A stretch of 64,000 nucleotides of DNA from positions 3,710,501-3,774,500 of the forward strand of contig NZ_VIGB01000003.1 in assembly GCF_006636205.1 (NCBI RefSeq). The letters are read 5' to 3'. Shown here in pieces: positions 1 through 10,759 of the stretch. The notes under the pieces are model-generated. The model ran no database searches. It saw only the letters and a list, made by a program, of their open reading frames with translations, and was not told the origin of the DNA. This DNA is from Kitasatospora acidiphila. Lineage in GTDB: Bacteria; Actinomycetota; Actinomycetes; Streptomycetales; Streptomycetaceae. The position numbers were made by a program, and so were the translations under genes. Numbering within the stretch: the stretch's first letter is position 1; every line of letters starts with the position of its first letter.

Positions 1-784
1 CGGCGTGGGTGGCGCCGAGCAGCTGCTCGGTCACCTCGCGGACCCGGGTCAGCGAGAGCCTGGAGTGGTGGATCCGGGCCGACTGGTACTCCGGCAGGCC
101 GAGCGCGATCGCGGCCACCGAGGTGACCGTGCCGGCCAGGCCGACCAGGGTGGCCGCCTCGGTCAGCGGCACCGCCTCGGCGGCGAGGTTCAGCCCCTGG
201 GCGATGTCCGCCTCGGCCGCCGCGATCTGGACCGAGGTCGGCACGTCGGATCCGGCGAAGTGGCGCTCCGTCAGCCGCACCGAGCCGATGTCCACCGAGC
301 GCGCGGCCCGTACCGTCTCGCCGCCCAGCACGAACTCGGTGGAGCCGCCGCCCAGGTCGAAGACCAGGTACGGGGCCGCGACCGAGGTGCCGGCCAGGCC
401 CTTGGTGGCACCGGCGAAGGAGAGCTGTGCCTCCTCGTCACCCGAGACCACCTCCGGGTCGACCCCGAGGATCTCCCGCACGCCCTTGGCGAACTCGGCG
501 CTGTTCTCGGCATCCCGGGAGGCGCTGGTGGCCACGAACCTGGTCCGCTCCGGGGCCACGCCGTACTCGGCGATCACCGCGGCGTACTCGCGGCAGGCCG
601 CGAAGGTGCGCTCCAGCGCCTCGGGCGCCAACCGCCCGGTGCGGTCCACGTCCTGGCCGAGCCGCACGATGAGCATCCGGCGGTCCAGGTCGACGGCCCG
701 CCCGGCCTGCGGGTCGATGTCGGCGATCAGCAGGCGGATCGAGTTGGTGCCGCAGTCGACCGCGGCCACCCGGATGCTGCTCAC
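1..784 (-). CDS. ppx: Ppx/GppA exopolyphosphatase (3' end outside window)
   Basis: Belongs to the sugar-kinase/Hsp70/actin-fold Ppx/GppA phosphatases, which degrade inorganic polyphosphate or (p)ppGpp pentaphosphate in the cytoplasm. The GTG start at 784 gives an N-terminus beginning SSIRVAAVDCGTNSIRLLIAD, the first phosphate-binding loop. The second loop, FDLGGGSTEF, follows at about residue 150, and about 260 residues lie inside the window, so the C-terminus is missing. The GTG overlaps the TGA of the upstream DUF501 gene by four bases (GTGA), so translation is probably coupled. Ppx, DUF501, FtsB and enolase in this order is a conserved actinobacterial block. Family assignment is secure; polyphosphate versus pppGpp preference cannot be told from sequence. 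Confidence 0.93.
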   Translation of the reverse strand, partial: MSSIRVAAVDCGTNSIRLLIADIDPQAGRAVDLDRRMLIVRLGQDVDRTGRLAPEALERTFAACREYAAVIAEYGVAPERTRFVATSASRDAENSAEFAKGVREILGVDPEVVSGDEEAQLSFAGATKGLAGTSVAAPYLVFDLGGGSTEFVLGGETVRAARSVDIGSVRLTERHFAGSDVPTSVQIAAAEADIAQGLNLAAEAVPLTEAATLVGLAGTVTSVAAIALGLPEYQSARIHHSRLSLTRVREVTEQLLGATHA

Positions 785-1458
785 CGGCCCTCCTCGGGCT
801 GCTCCGAACCGTCCTGCTCCGGCCCGTCCTGCTCCGACTCGGCGGCGGCCCGCTTGGCGGCCCGCTCGGCCGTCTTGCGCTCCTTGGCGGCGATCACCTC
901 GGCGTGGTCCTCGGCCTCCTCGCGCTGGTGCCGCAGCGCCTCGACGCCGGTCTGGATCTGCTCCTCGGTGACGCAGGAGCCCTTGCGCCACCACTCGGGC
1001 AGCATCGCCAGCGCCTCGTCACCCAGCGGGTTGACGCCCTCGCCGGCCGCCAGCGAGTGGCCGACCAGCACGTGCAGGCACTTCACCCGGTCCGGCATGC
1101 CACCGGCCGACGGGAAGCCCTCCAGCACCTCGATGGCGTCCCGGCGGGCGATGTAGTCCTCGTGCGCCTTCTGGTAGGCGGCCGCCAGCTCCGGGTCCTC
1201 GGCCAGCCGGGCGGTCTGCTCCTTCATCACGCCGTCCGCCTCCAGGGTGCCGATCAGCGAGGCGGCCTTGGGGCAGGTCAGGTAGTAGAGGGTGGGGAAC
1301 GGCGTGCCGTCCGGCAGCCGGGGCGCGGTCTCCACCACATCGGGGTTGCCGCACGGGCAGCGGTGCGCGACGGCACGGGTGCCGCGCGGCACCCGGCCGA
1401 GCTGGGCCGCCACGGCGGCGAGGTCGCGGTCCGCGACGGGCTGGTTCTCAGTACTCAT
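781..1458 (-). CDS. DUF501 family protein
   Basis: A 225-residue protein of the actinobacterial DUF501 family, whose biochemical role is not established. The family signatures are visible: a CPCG pair at about residue 35, a second cysteine context LTCPKA near residue 62, and a conserved DRVKCLHVL block at about 128, which together could bind a metal. The C-terminal 50 residues are a charged Glu/Lys/Ala-rich tail that looks helical and is not part of the domain. The ATG at 1458 lies 14 bases downstream of the ftsB stop and the gene overlaps ppx by four bases, so ftsB-DUF501-ppx reads as one operon. Function is unknown; the constant partnership with ppx and ftsB is the only hint. Confidence 0.9.
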   Translation of the reverse strand: MSTENQPVADRDLAAVAAQLGRVPRGTRAVAHRCPCGNPDVVETAPRLPDGTPFPTLYYLTCPKAASLIGTLEADGVMKEQTARLAEDPELAAAYQKAHEDYIARRDAIEVLEGFPSAGGMPDRVKCLHVLVGHSLAAGEGVNPLGDEALAMLPEWWRKGSCVTEEQIQTGVEALRHQREEAEDHAEVIAAKERKTAERAAKRAAAESEQDGPEQDGSEQPEEGR

Positions 1459-1472
1459 GGCTCATCAGGTCT

Positions 1473-1895
1473 TCACGGAGCGGGGGCAGGGGAGGGTGAG
1501 GCGGCGGCGTCCACCGAGTTCCAGACGGTGGTGTACCAGGGGAGGGCCTTGGCGGCCGGCCCGGAGCCGGTGCCGGACGGCTGGGTGGCGCCGGGCCCCG
1601 GGGTGGGGTCGACGGCGGTGAACGGGGTCTCGCCGGGCATCGCGTAGTGCAGCCGCTGCCGGGCCTGGGCCTTGACGAACTCCGGGTCCTGCCAGCGGGC
1701 CTTCTCGGCGGTCAGCTGCTGCACCGCGTTCTTGGCCTGCTCGGCCTTGACCCGCTGGGCGGCGATCTCGTCCCGCTGGTTGATGAACTGACGTGCCGGA
1801 TAGGCCAGGATCGCCACCAGCGAGCAGAGCACCAGCACCAGCACGGTGGCCCGGCTGGTGAACCGCGGCCGCCCCGGGAACTTCCACGCTGCCAT
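1473..1895 (-). CDS. ftsB: FtsB/DivIC-type septum formation initiator
   Basis: A 140-residue bitopic membrane protein of the septum formation initiator family, part of the FtsB-FtsL-FtsQ (DivIC-FtsL-DivIB) complex that controls septal peptidoglycan synthesis. It has a short basic cytoplasmic N-terminus, one transmembrane helix at about residues 17-32, and then a coiled-coil from about 38 to 75 (QRDEIAAQRVKAEQAKNAVQ). A conserved block ending RQRLHYAMPGETPF follows. The Pro/Ala-rich tail is extracytoplasmic. The ATG at 1895 is preceded by AGGAG at good spacing. A hairpin separates it from enolase upstream. Confidence 0.9.
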   Translation of the reverse strand: MAAWKFPGRPRFTSRATVLVLVLCSLVAILAYPARQFINQRDEIAAQRVKAEQAKNAVQQLTAEKARWQDPEFVKAQARQRLHYAMPGETPFTAVDPTPGPGATQPSGTGSGPAAKALPWYTTVWNSVDAAASPSPAPAP

Positions 1896-1918
1896 GAACT
1901 CCTCGCCCCTCCGTCGCG

Positions 1919-1963
1919 CCGGTGCCCCGGCCCCACCCTAAGCGGTGGCGGCCGGGGCACCGG
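1919..1963 (-). terminator. Hairpin terminator downstream of eno
   Basis: A perfect 14-bp stem (1919-1932 with 1950-1963) with a 17-base loop sits between the enolase stop and the ftsB start. No U-tract follows, which is usual for streptomycete terminators. It probably limits read-through from the highly expressed eno into the division operon. Confidence 0.6.
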
Positions 1964-2029
1964 TCATTTGCCGAGTTCGTCAGCCCTCGAACTTGCTCGG
2001 CCTACTGCTCGGCGGAGCGACTGTGCCTT

Positions 2030-3367
<1,338 letters not shown>

Positions 3368-3481
3368 TTACGACCAGAGCCTAACCGCACCGGCCCGACC
3401 GGAGACCGGGACCTGGCTCCCGTCTCACGGTGTGGTTCTGCTACCTGTCGGTAGTTCACCTGAATGCCCGTCCGCCCCGGT

Positions 3482-3511
3482 CCGGGGCCGCCGCCGGTGC
3501 GGCGGCCCCGG
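3482..3511 (-). terminator. Hairpin terminator downstream of rpf
   Basis: A perfect 13-bp GC stem (3482-3494 with 3499-3511) closed by a CGGT tetraloop lies 18 bases after the stop of the Rpf-LysM gene and before the eno leader. Confidence 0.6.
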
Positions 3512-3529
3512 GGGCCGGGCGTCGGCGGG

Positions 3530-4516
<987 letters not shown>

Positions 4517-4661
4517 TCATATCGCCCACATCACGCGGAAATTACGGTGCGTCATGCATCGCCTACCAACCGGTCAGGTTTGACCGATTTGATCCGCATT
4601 CAGACCATGACTGCACCGATGCTTCCGACGCGCCGTCACAACGGCGGGAGTTGGCGCACAC

Positions 4662-5933
4662 TCAGTTTTCGACTGCGTCCGCGGGCTTTTCGGGCGTGAA
4701 CGAAACCGGCAGTTCGCGCAGTCCGCGCATGATCAGACCGCCGCGCCAGCGCAACTCCCCCGGCTCGGCGGCGAGTCGCAGGTCCGGAAGCCGGGTCAGC
4801 AGCGTGGCCAGCGCCCGCTGGCCCTCCAGCCGGGCCAGCGGCGCGCCGATGCAGTAGTGGATGCCGTGCCCGAACCCCAGGTGCGGATTGTCCCGGCGGG
4901 CCAGGTCCATGGTGTCCGGCTGGTCGAACCTGGCCGGGTCGCGATCGGCCGCGGCCAGCACCACCAGCACCGGATCGCCGACCGGGATGTCCACCCCGCC
5001 GATGCTCAGCGGCGAGGTGGCGAACCGCCAGGTGGCCAGCTCCACCGGGCCGTCGTAGCGCAGCAGTTCCTCGACCGCGGTGGTCAGCAGCCCGGTCTCC
5101 CCGGCCGCCACCGAGGCCTGCAGGCGGGCCCGCTGCTCCGGGTGGTTCAGCAGCGCGAAGACGCCGTTGCCGATCAGGTTGACGGTCGTCTCGAAGCCGG
5201 CGAACAGCAGGATGAAGGCCATGGCGGCGGCCTCGTTCTCGGTCAGGTGCTCGCCGTGGTCGCTCGCCCGGATCAGACCGGAGATCAGGTCCTCGCCCAA
5301 CTCCCCCCCGCGCTTGCGGTGGATCAGCTCCAGCAGATAGGCGCGCATCTTCTTGACCGCCCGGGCCACGCCGCCGCGCGGACCACCGCCGTGGCGGATC
5401 ATCATCCCGGCCCAGTCACGGAAGTCGTCCTGGTCCTCGGCCGGCACCCCCAGCAGGTCGCAGATCGCGTAGATCGGCAGCGGGAACGCGAACTCGTGGA
5501 TCAGATCGGCCGAGCCGCGCGCCGCGAAGGTGTCGATCAGCCGGTCGGTCAGGCGCTGCACCCGGGGCTCGAACTCGGCCACCCGGCGCGGGGTGAACGC
5601 CTTGGAGACCAGCCGCCGCAGCCGGGTGTGGTCCGGCGGGTCGATGTTCAGCAGGTGGGTCATCAGATCGGCCTGCCGCTCCCCCGGGATGCCGACCCGA
5701 CCGGTGCGGTGCGCCTGCTCACTGTGGTGCGCCGGGTTCTTGGAGAGCCGGCTGTCGGCCAGCGCCTGCCGGGCGTCCGCATACCGCGTCACCAGCCAGG
5801 CGTCCACCCCGCTGGGCAGCGTGGTGCGGTGCACCGGGGCGTGCTCCCGCAGCCAGGCGTACGCCGGGTAGGGATCGGCGGCGAACTCCCAGGTGAACAG
5901 GGGCGGCATCGGGGCGGGCGGCTGGTTGGGCAT
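4662..5933 (-). CDS. Cytochrome P450 (bacterial class I, CYP105/107-like)
   Basis: A soluble 423-residue P450 of the usual bacterial length. Landmarks are the I-helix oxygen-binding motif AGFETTVN (about residue 242), the K-helix ExxR in the segment AVEELLRYDGP, and the heme loop GFGHGIHYCIGAPLARLE with the cysteine thiolate ligand at about residue 357. The N-terminus LFTWEFAADPYPAYAWLREHAPVH is typical of CYP105/107 relatives. No ferredoxin, reductase or biosynthetic genes are adjacent, so redox partners must come from elsewhere and the substrate is unknown. The intergenic space to the divergent SDR-like gene (5934-6076) is the likely promoter region. Confidence 0.95.
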   Translation of the reverse strand: MPNQPPAPMPPLFTWEFAADPYPAYAWLREHAPVHRTTLPSGVDAWLVTRYADARQALADSRLSKNPAHHSEQAHRTGRVGIPGERQADLMTHLLNIDPPDHTRLRRLVSKAFTPRRVAEFEPRVQRLTDRLIDTFAARGSADLIHEFAFPLPIYAICDLLGVPAEDQDDFRDWAGMMIRHGGGPRGGVARAVKKMRAYLLELIHRKRGGELGEDLISGLIRASDHGEHLTENEAAAMAFILLFAGFETTVNLIGNGVFALLNHPEQRARLQASVAAGETGLLTTAVEELLRYDGPVELATWRFATSPLSIGGVDIPVGDPVLVVLAAADRDPARFDQPDTMDLARRDNPHLGFGHGIHYCIGAPLARLEGQRALATLLTRLPDLRLAAEPGELRWRGGLIMRGLRELPVSFTPEKPADAVEN

Positions 5934-6076
5934 GTCTTGACCGTATCCGTTCCCAAGTGGGAGTGAGTCTGGTCACCTGCCGGGTAATCCCTGTTGCGGA
6001 GGGTCAGGCGAAGCCTACGATCCCCGATTAATGGGTGGGCCACAGTGCGGTGGTGCCCACGGAGAGGAGTCAGGCC

Positions 6077-6490
6077 ATGCGAGTAGCCGGGCAAGTGGTG
6101 GTCATCGCGGTGCTCGACGGCGGCGACGGCGACGCGCCGGCCCGCCGGTTCGCCGCAGCGGGAGCCACCGGTCTGCTGCTGGCGCACCCCCGGGTCGGCG
6201 TCGCCGAGGACCTGGCCGCCGCCCTGGACCGCACCGGCTGCCCGGTGGTCGGTGTCTCCTCGGACATCCACCAGCCCAGCGACATCGCCGCCCTGGTCGA
6301 CACCTGCGAGAAGCACCTGGGCCGGATCGACCTGTTCTGCGTGGCCGGCCCGGACGGCGAGCGGATCGTCACCCTGGCCGACCTCCCCGGCGACCTGGAC
6401 CGGCTGGCCGAGCTGCTCTACCCGCTGAGCGAGGCGATCGGCGAACTGCTGCCGCCGCAGCGGGAGCCGGTCAGGCGCACCGCGGCCTGA
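6077..6490 (+). CDS. Truncated, degenerate SDR-like Rossmann protein
   Basis: A 137-residue protein resembling only the N-terminal half of short-chain dehydrogenases. Residues 5-95 follow the SDR pattern (beta1 VVVIAVLDGG, beta-alpha repeats, then GRIDLFCVAGP where SDRs have the NAG turn). The glycine-rich TGxxxGxG cofactor loop is degraded, and the protein ends before the catalytic Tyr-x-x-x-Lys. The reading frame is clean and the ATG at 6077 has GGAG seven bases upstream, which argues for a maintained small protein rather than a recent wreck. It could be a nucleotide-sensing or non-catalytic protein. It lies divergent from the P450 and convergent with mazG (10-base gap). Confidence 0.65.
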   Translation: MRVAGQVVVIAVLDGGDGDAPARRFAAAGATGLLLAHPRVGVAEDLAAALDRTGCPVVGVSSDIHQPSDIAALVDTCEKHLGRIDLFCVAGPDGERIVTLADLPGDLDRLAELLYPLSEAIGELLPPQREPVRRTAA

Positions 6491-6500
6491 CCCGTCCCGC

Positions 6501-7496
6501 TCAGTCGGCCAGGCCCTCCGCGGCCCGCACGGCCGCCCGGTAGCCGCGCGCGGCGCGCCGCAGCGCCGCGTCCGGATCCACCCTGGCGTCGTGCGCCCGC
6601 TGCACCACGGCCAGCAGCAGGGCGCCCGCGCTCTCCTCGGTCAGCTCGGCCGGCAGCTCGTAGGGCGCGTCCGGCACCCCGGTGAAGTCCGCGCGCCGCA
6701 CCCGGGAGACCAGCTTGGCCGCGTACGCCAGCGCCGGCAGCCCGCTGGGCACGCCGTCCAGCACCGACTCCCGGTCCTGCTTCTCGGCCGCCTTGAGCGC
6801 CTCCCAGTTGGCCTCCACCTGGTCCGTGGTCTCGGCGTCCGAGTCGGCGAAGACGTGCGGGTGACGGTAGACCAGCTTGTCCACGATGTCCCCGGCCACG
6901 TCGTCGATGGAGAACGGGTCCTCGGCGTGCTCCTCGCCGATCCGGGAGTGGAAGAAGACCTGCAGCAGCACATCGCCGAGCTCCTCGCGCAGCGTCGCCC
7001 GGTCGCCCTCCTCGATCGCCTCGACCAGCTCGTAGGCCTCCTCGACCAGGTACTTCACCAGCGAGTCATGGGTCTGCTCGGCGTCCCACGGGCAGCCGCC
7101 GGGCGACCGCAGCCGGTCCATCACCGCGACCAGGTCGAGCAGCCGGGCGCCGGGCAGGTCGTAGGAGCCGGGCAGCAGCTCGATCTCGGGCGCCTCGCCG
7201 GCGTGCTCCACCGCGATCCTGGCCAGCGCGTCGGTCAGCCCCGGGTCGCCGTCCTGGCCGCCCAGGAACACCAGCGGGGCCCGCTCGGTGAGCTCCCGGG
7301 CCAGCGCGGGCGCACTGGTCCGCTCGATCTGCTCGACCTTGATGCCGGCCTGCGCCAGCGCGGGCAGCTGGGGGTGCTCCCGGTCGGCGGCCAGCACCAG
7401 CGGCGCGCCGTGCAGCGCCTGCCAGGCGGGCCAGCTGAGCAGCCCGGGGGCGATCCGGTGGGTGGTGGTCAGCAGGGTCAGCTTCGAGGTCTCCAC
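6501..7496 (-). CDS. mazG: Nucleoside triphosphate pyrophosphohydrolase MazG
   Basis: A 331-residue MazG, which hydrolyses (d)NTPs to the monophosphate plus pyrophosphate as a house-cleaning enzyme. The all-alpha NTP pyrophosphatase core is clear. CPWDAEQTHDSLVKYLVEEAYELVEAIEEGD carries the ExxE metal motif and EELGDVLLQVFFHSRI the ExxD motif. A second, weaker MazG-like stretch follows (VYRHPHVFAD and beyond). The first 110 residues are an extra N-terminal domain, as in actinobacterial and YabN-like MazG proteins. The start is GTG at 7496. Confidence 0.93.
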   Translation of the reverse strand: METSKLTLLTTTHRIAPGLLSWPAWQALHGAPLVLAADREHPQLPALAQAGIKVEQIERTSAPALARELTERAPLVFLGGQDGDPGLTDALARIAVEHAGEAPEIELLPGSYDLPGARLLDLVAVMDRLRSPGGCPWDAEQTHDSLVKYLVEEAYELVEAIEEGDRATLREELGDVLLQVFFHSRIGEEHAEDPFSIDDVAGDIVDKLVYRHPHVFADSDAETTDQVEANWEALKAAEKQDRESVLDGVPSGLPALAYAAKLVSRVRRADFTGVPDAPYELPAELTEESAGALLLAVVQRAHDARVDPDAALRRAARGYRAAVRAAEGLAD

Positions 7497-7524
7497 ACCT
7501 CGAACCTACCGCCCCGCTGTGAAC

Positions 7525-8157
7525 TCAGGCGGCGGCGCCGGACTGCGGCAGCCACGGCTCGCTCGGGTTGTCCAGCACCGCCTGCGCCGGATCCCAGCTG
7601 CCGTAGCGCGGGTTGACCGTCACCCGCAGCTCCTCCGAGGCGATGGTCAGCAGCTGGTGCACCGCCTGGTTGCCGTCGGTGGTGCCCAGCTGCTGCCCGC
7701 TCACCTTGGCCAGCTTCTGCAGGCCGATCTGCTCGCGCAGATAGCCGTCGATCTCCTGGGCCGGGACACCGTTGCGCAGCAGCAGGTTCTGCTCCAGGGC
7801 CGCCTCCCCGGCCAGCGCCGCGACCTCCTGCTGGCGCAGCTGGGCCACCTCGGTGTCGGAGACCGACAGCTGGCGGTCGGCCAGCGCGCGGGCCACCACC
7901 TGGTCGAAGACCATCCCGTAGACGGTCGCACCGACCAGGCCCGCCTGCTCCTGGTACTGCCCGCTGGGCAGCTTGGCCGCCTGGTCCCGGAACTCCGCCA
8001 CCCGGGCCTCCACCTGCGCCACCGTGATCCGGTCCGAGCCGATCAGGGCGGCGGCCCCGGGGCGGGGCGGCTGGCCGCCGCAGGCGCTCAACGCCAGCGC
8101 GCCCAGCAGGACGCCGAGCGCGGGCAGGGTGCGGCGGACGGAGCTGCTGCGGATCAC
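7525..8157 (-). CDS. SurA N-terminal domain lipoprotein
   Basis: A 210-residue predicted lipoprotein. I chose the GTG at 8157 because GGGAGG lies about eight bases upstream and the product then begins with a proper signal: basic VIRSSSVRR, hydrophobic core, lipobox LSAC with the modified cysteine at about residue 24. The mature part (IGSDRITVAQVEARVAEFRD onward) resembles the SurA N-terminal chaperone domain, with two later helices (VFDQVVARALADRQLSVSDTEV). No parvulin PPIase domain follows. It probably acts as an extracytoplasmic folding factor. It is 28 bases upstream of mazG on the same strand, so the two may be co-transcribed. Confidence 0.8.
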   Translation of the reverse strand: MIRSSSVRRTLPALGVLLGALALSACGGQPPRPGAAALIGSDRITVAQVEARVAEFRDQAAKLPSGQYQEQAGLVGATVYGMVFDQVVARALADRQLSVSDTEVAQLRQQEVAALAGEAALEQNLLLRNGVPAQEIDGYLREQIGLQKLAKVSGQQLGTTDGNQAVHQLLTIASEELRVTVNPRYGSWDPAQAVLDNPSEPWLPQSGAAA

Positions 8158-8404
8158 GCGGGGCCTCCCGGGCAGGGCTGCGGTGGCGAAGTGGCCGAGA
8201 CGTACTCCTGACGAGTCATGAGGATAGGGAGCGCGCCTGCCGTTGCCCAGACGTTGAACCGAACAGGTCACCGGGACGGACGATTTGGCGGACCGTCAGC
8301 TGATGGACTCAACTGACGGTAAGCCCGGCCCGGTTGGGGCTCGACCGGGGAAGACGCCCGCCCGACTGGGGGCCGACCGAGCAGAGCGCCCGGCGCGTTG
8401 GGGC

Positions 8405-10105
8405 TCAGCCGGCGGGGCGCCACCAGCTGGCGGTGCGCGGGTCGAGCGGCGGCAGCCGGCCGGTGCGGTGCTGCTGCAGCTGGTCCAGGTGGCGGCGCAG
8501 CCGCAGCACGTCCGGGTGGTGCGGGCCGAGCCGCGGCTCGCGGTCGAAGAGCAGCGCCAGCAGCCACTCCCAGGCGCCGTCCGGGTCGCCGGAGCCGGCC
8601 AGCAGCAGGCCGATCCGCTCGCGCAGCTCGAAGCAGCGGGCCGGGTCGGTGTCCGCCCCCTCGGCCAGCCGGGCCGTGCAGTCGGCCAGCAGTGCCCGGT
8701 ACTCGGCCAGCGCCTCGGTCACCCGGCCGAGCTGCTCCAGGCAGGTGGCGGTCCGGCGCCGGTGCTCCAGCGCGGGCAGGGCGCGCGGGCCGTGCTCGGC
8801 CACCGCGGCGGCCGCCAGCAGCTGGTACTCCGGCAGCGCGGCCCGGTACTGGCCCTCCTGCAGCAGGGTGCGGGCGTAGATGGTGCGCAGCGTGATGACC
8901 AGCGGGGCGTGCTCGCCGTGCCGGGCCCGGGCCTGCGGCAGCAGCCGGCCGGCCAGGTCGATCACCTCGGCGTAGCGCTGGGCGGCCAGCAGGTCGGAGA
9001 CCTGTCCGCAGGCGGCGGCCAGGTCGGTGACGGGTGCGGCGGCGGACGGTTCGGCGAGCGATGGGGGCACCTCCCGGCCGAAGGCCGGCGGAGGAACGTG
9101 CTGGCTCCTGGTCGGCTCGGGCACCGGATGCTGCGGGTGGCGGAACGGGACGGTCGGGTCCGGCACCGTCCCGTACGGCTGCGGCAGCGCCGGTTCGGTC
9201 GCGGGCAGCAGCGGCCGCAGCCGTCCGAACACCTGCTGTGCGTCCGCGGGCCGGTCCGCCGGGGCCTTGGCCAGCAGGTCGAGCACCAACGCCTCCAGCT
9301 CGGCCGGCACCTCGGCGCGCAACTGCCGCAGCGGCACCGGCGGATCGTCCACCTGGCGGCGCAGCACCCCGAGCGCGGTGGGGGCCCGGAACGGCTCCTC
9401 GCCGGTGAGCATCTCGTGCAGCAGGCAGCCGAGCGCGTAGAGGTCGCTGCGGGCGTCCACGCTGCCGGAGAGGGCCTGCTCGGGGGCCATGTAGGAGGGG
9501 CTGCCGATCGGCACGCCGGTGAGGGTGAGCCGGGTGTGGTCGCCGTCCAGCGCGGTGGCGATGCCGAGGTCGAGCAGCACCACCCGGCCGTCCGGGCGGA
9601 CCATCACGTTGCTCGGCTTCAGGTCCCGGTGGACCACCGGGACGGCGTGCACCACCGAGAGCGCGGCGCAGATCTGGGCCGCCACCGCGGCCGCCCAGGA
9701 CACCGGCAGCGGGCCCTCCTCGGCGATCAGGTCGGCCAGGCCGATGCCGGGCAGGCGCTGCATCACCAGGTAGAGCTCGCCCGCGTCCTCGCCGGCGTCG
9801 AAGACGGTGACCAGGCCCGGGTGGTCGAGGCCGGCGGTGATCCGGCACTCGCGCAGGAAGCGCCTGCGCAGGTCGTCGCGGAGCTCCGCGGTGTCGGCCG
9901 GGCCGGGCAGCTGGGGGCCCCTCCCAGCCTCCCCCAGCCTCCGGCCGGGGGGACCCCCATGGCTGGGGGCGTCGGCGCGGAGCAGCTTGACCGCCACCCG
10001 CCGGTCCAGGCGCTCGTCGTAGCCGGCCCAGACCTGGCCCATGCCGCCGTGTCCGATCTTCTCGGCGAGCCGGTAGCGCCCGCCGATCAGCCGCTCCCGG
10101 GTCAC
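8405..10105 (-). CDS. Ser/Thr protein kinase (PknB type) with C-terminal TPR-like region
   Basis: A 566-residue cytoplasmic Hanks-type kinase. The GTG at 10105 overlaps the TGA of the upstream membrane-protein gene (GTGA), so translation is coupled. Kinase landmarks are IGHGGMGQVWAGYD (P-loop), VAVKLL (ATP lysine), HRDLKPSNV (catalytic loop), LLDLGIA (DFG variant DLG) and SYMAPEQA. A GC-rich repeat at 9911-9970 adds about 20 residues between beta3 and helix C, and another at 9063-9095 lies in the linker. Residues from about 400 to 540 are Ala/Leu-rich helices in TPR-like pairs (YAEVIDLAGRLLPQARARHG, then YRAALPEYQLLA). There is no transmembrane segment or PASTA domain, so membrane contact may come through the partner upstream. 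Confidence 0.92.
   Translation of the reverse strand: MTRERLIGGRYRLAEKIGHGGMGQVWAGYDERLDRRVAVKLLRADAPSHGGPPGRRLGEAGRGPQLPGPADTAELRDDLRRRFLRECRITAGLDHPGLVTVFDAGEDAGELYLVMQRLPGIGLADLIAEEGPLPVSWAAAVAAQICAALSVVHAVPVVHRDLKPSNVMVRPDGRVVLLDLGIATALDGDHTRLTLTGVPIGSPSYMAPEQALSGSVDARSDLYALGCLLHEMLTGEEPFRAPTALGVLRRQVDDPPVPLRQLRAEVPAELEALVLDLLAKAPADRPADAQQVFGRLRPLLPATEPALPQPYGTVPDPTVPFRHPQHPVPEPTRSQHVPPPAFGREVPPSLAEPSAAAPVTDLAAACGQVSDLLAAQRYAEVIDLAGRLLPQARARHGEHAPLVITLRTIYARTLLQEGQYRAALPEYQLLAAAAVAEHGPRALPALEHRRRTATCLEQLGRVTEALAEYRALLADCTARLAEGADTDPARCFELRERIGLLLAGSGDPDGAWEWLLALLFDREPRLGPHHPDVLRLRRHLDQLQQHRTGRLPPLDPRTASWWRPAG
9063..9095. repeat. GC-rich palindromic repeat element (copy in kinase gene)
   Basis: GGGGGCACCTCCCGGCCGAAGG and flanks: a copy of the element also seen at 9911, 11985, 12518, 20086 and 47399. 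It contributes a PPAFGREVPP-type peptide in frame to the kinase linker. Confidence 0.6.
9911..9970. repeat. GC-rich palindromic repeat element inside kinase domain
   Basis: A 60-base run of alternating GGGGG/CCCCC blocks with CCTCCGGCCGGGGGGACCCC at its core, closely matching 12518-12555. It is in frame and inserts a Gly/Pro/Arg-rich loop between the ATP-lysine strand and helix C of the kinase. Confidence 0.65.
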
Positions 10106-10692
10106 CGCCGGTCGCCCCCGGCCTGACGGCGCAGCAGCTCGCCGAGCTCCCGGAGGTCGTCGGTGGGGGCCGACGGGGCGACGGGAGACTGCTCCTGGAC
10201 GGGAGGCCGGTCCTGAACGGGCAGCCGGTCCTGGACGGGAGGCCGGTCCTGGACGACCGGCCGGTGCTGAACGGGCGGGGCCGGGGCGTATCCGGCGACG
10301 GGCTGCGGGTACGCCCCGTACGGCTGCGGATACGGGTACCCCGGCGCGGGCTCCGGCCGGCCGCGCTCCCAGACCGCACGGCGGTCCATCAGCAGGAAGT
10401 GGATCGGCGTGCCGAAGATCAGCAGCAGCACCAGGCAGACGCCGGCCGTGTTGGCCGGGCCGCTCGTGGCCTTTCCGGACACCACGGCGCAGACCATCAT
10501 GACCATCTCCGTCACCGCGACCACCACCGCGCCGACCACGTCCACCGTCCGTTTGCGCCGGGCCGCCAGCACGACGGCCGGCACGAAGCTGAAGAACGTC
10601 AGCGTCACCAGCGGCACCAGGCAGATCGCCACCTTCGCCCACACCACGAGCGGCCCCTTCGCCGTGGGCTGCAACGGTGGTTGATACGTCAT
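10102..10692 (-). CDS. Three-TM membrane protein with Pro/Gln repeat tail
   Basis: A 196-residue membrane protein of unknown function. ATG 10692 is preferred over upstream starts because GGGGGAG precedes it and the frame upstream is non-coding in character. Three hydrophobic helices are visible (about residues 15-42, 50-74 and 85-105). They are followed by a cytoplasmic-looking tail with tandem PVQDRPPVQDRLPVQDR units (about 140-165) and a charged C-terminus. The stop overlaps the start of the Ser/Thr kinase gene by four bases. The tight coupling suggests that it anchors, senses for, or is phosphorylated by that kinase; this is inference from position only. Confidence 0.75.
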   Translation of the reverse strand: MTYQPPLQPTAKGPLVVWAKVAICLVPLVTLTFFSFVPAVVLAARRKRTVDVVGAVVVAVTEMVMMVCAVVSGKATSGPANTAGVCLVLLLIFGTPIHFLLMDRRAVWERGRPEPAPGYPYPQPYGAYPQPVAGYAPAPPVQHRPVVQDRPPVQDRLPVQDRPPVQEQSPVAPSAPTDDLRELGELLRRQAGGDRR

Positions 10693-10759
10693 CAGCGAGC
10701 TCCCCCAGGTGACACGGCCGTCAGCGAGGAAAACCGTACCGCCCGGCAGGCCCGGGTGG

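Noticed and set aside
4662..5933. P450 as a marker of a biosynthetic gene cluster
   Set aside because: No core biosynthetic, ferredoxin or tailoring genes around it; the flanks are housekeeping genes.
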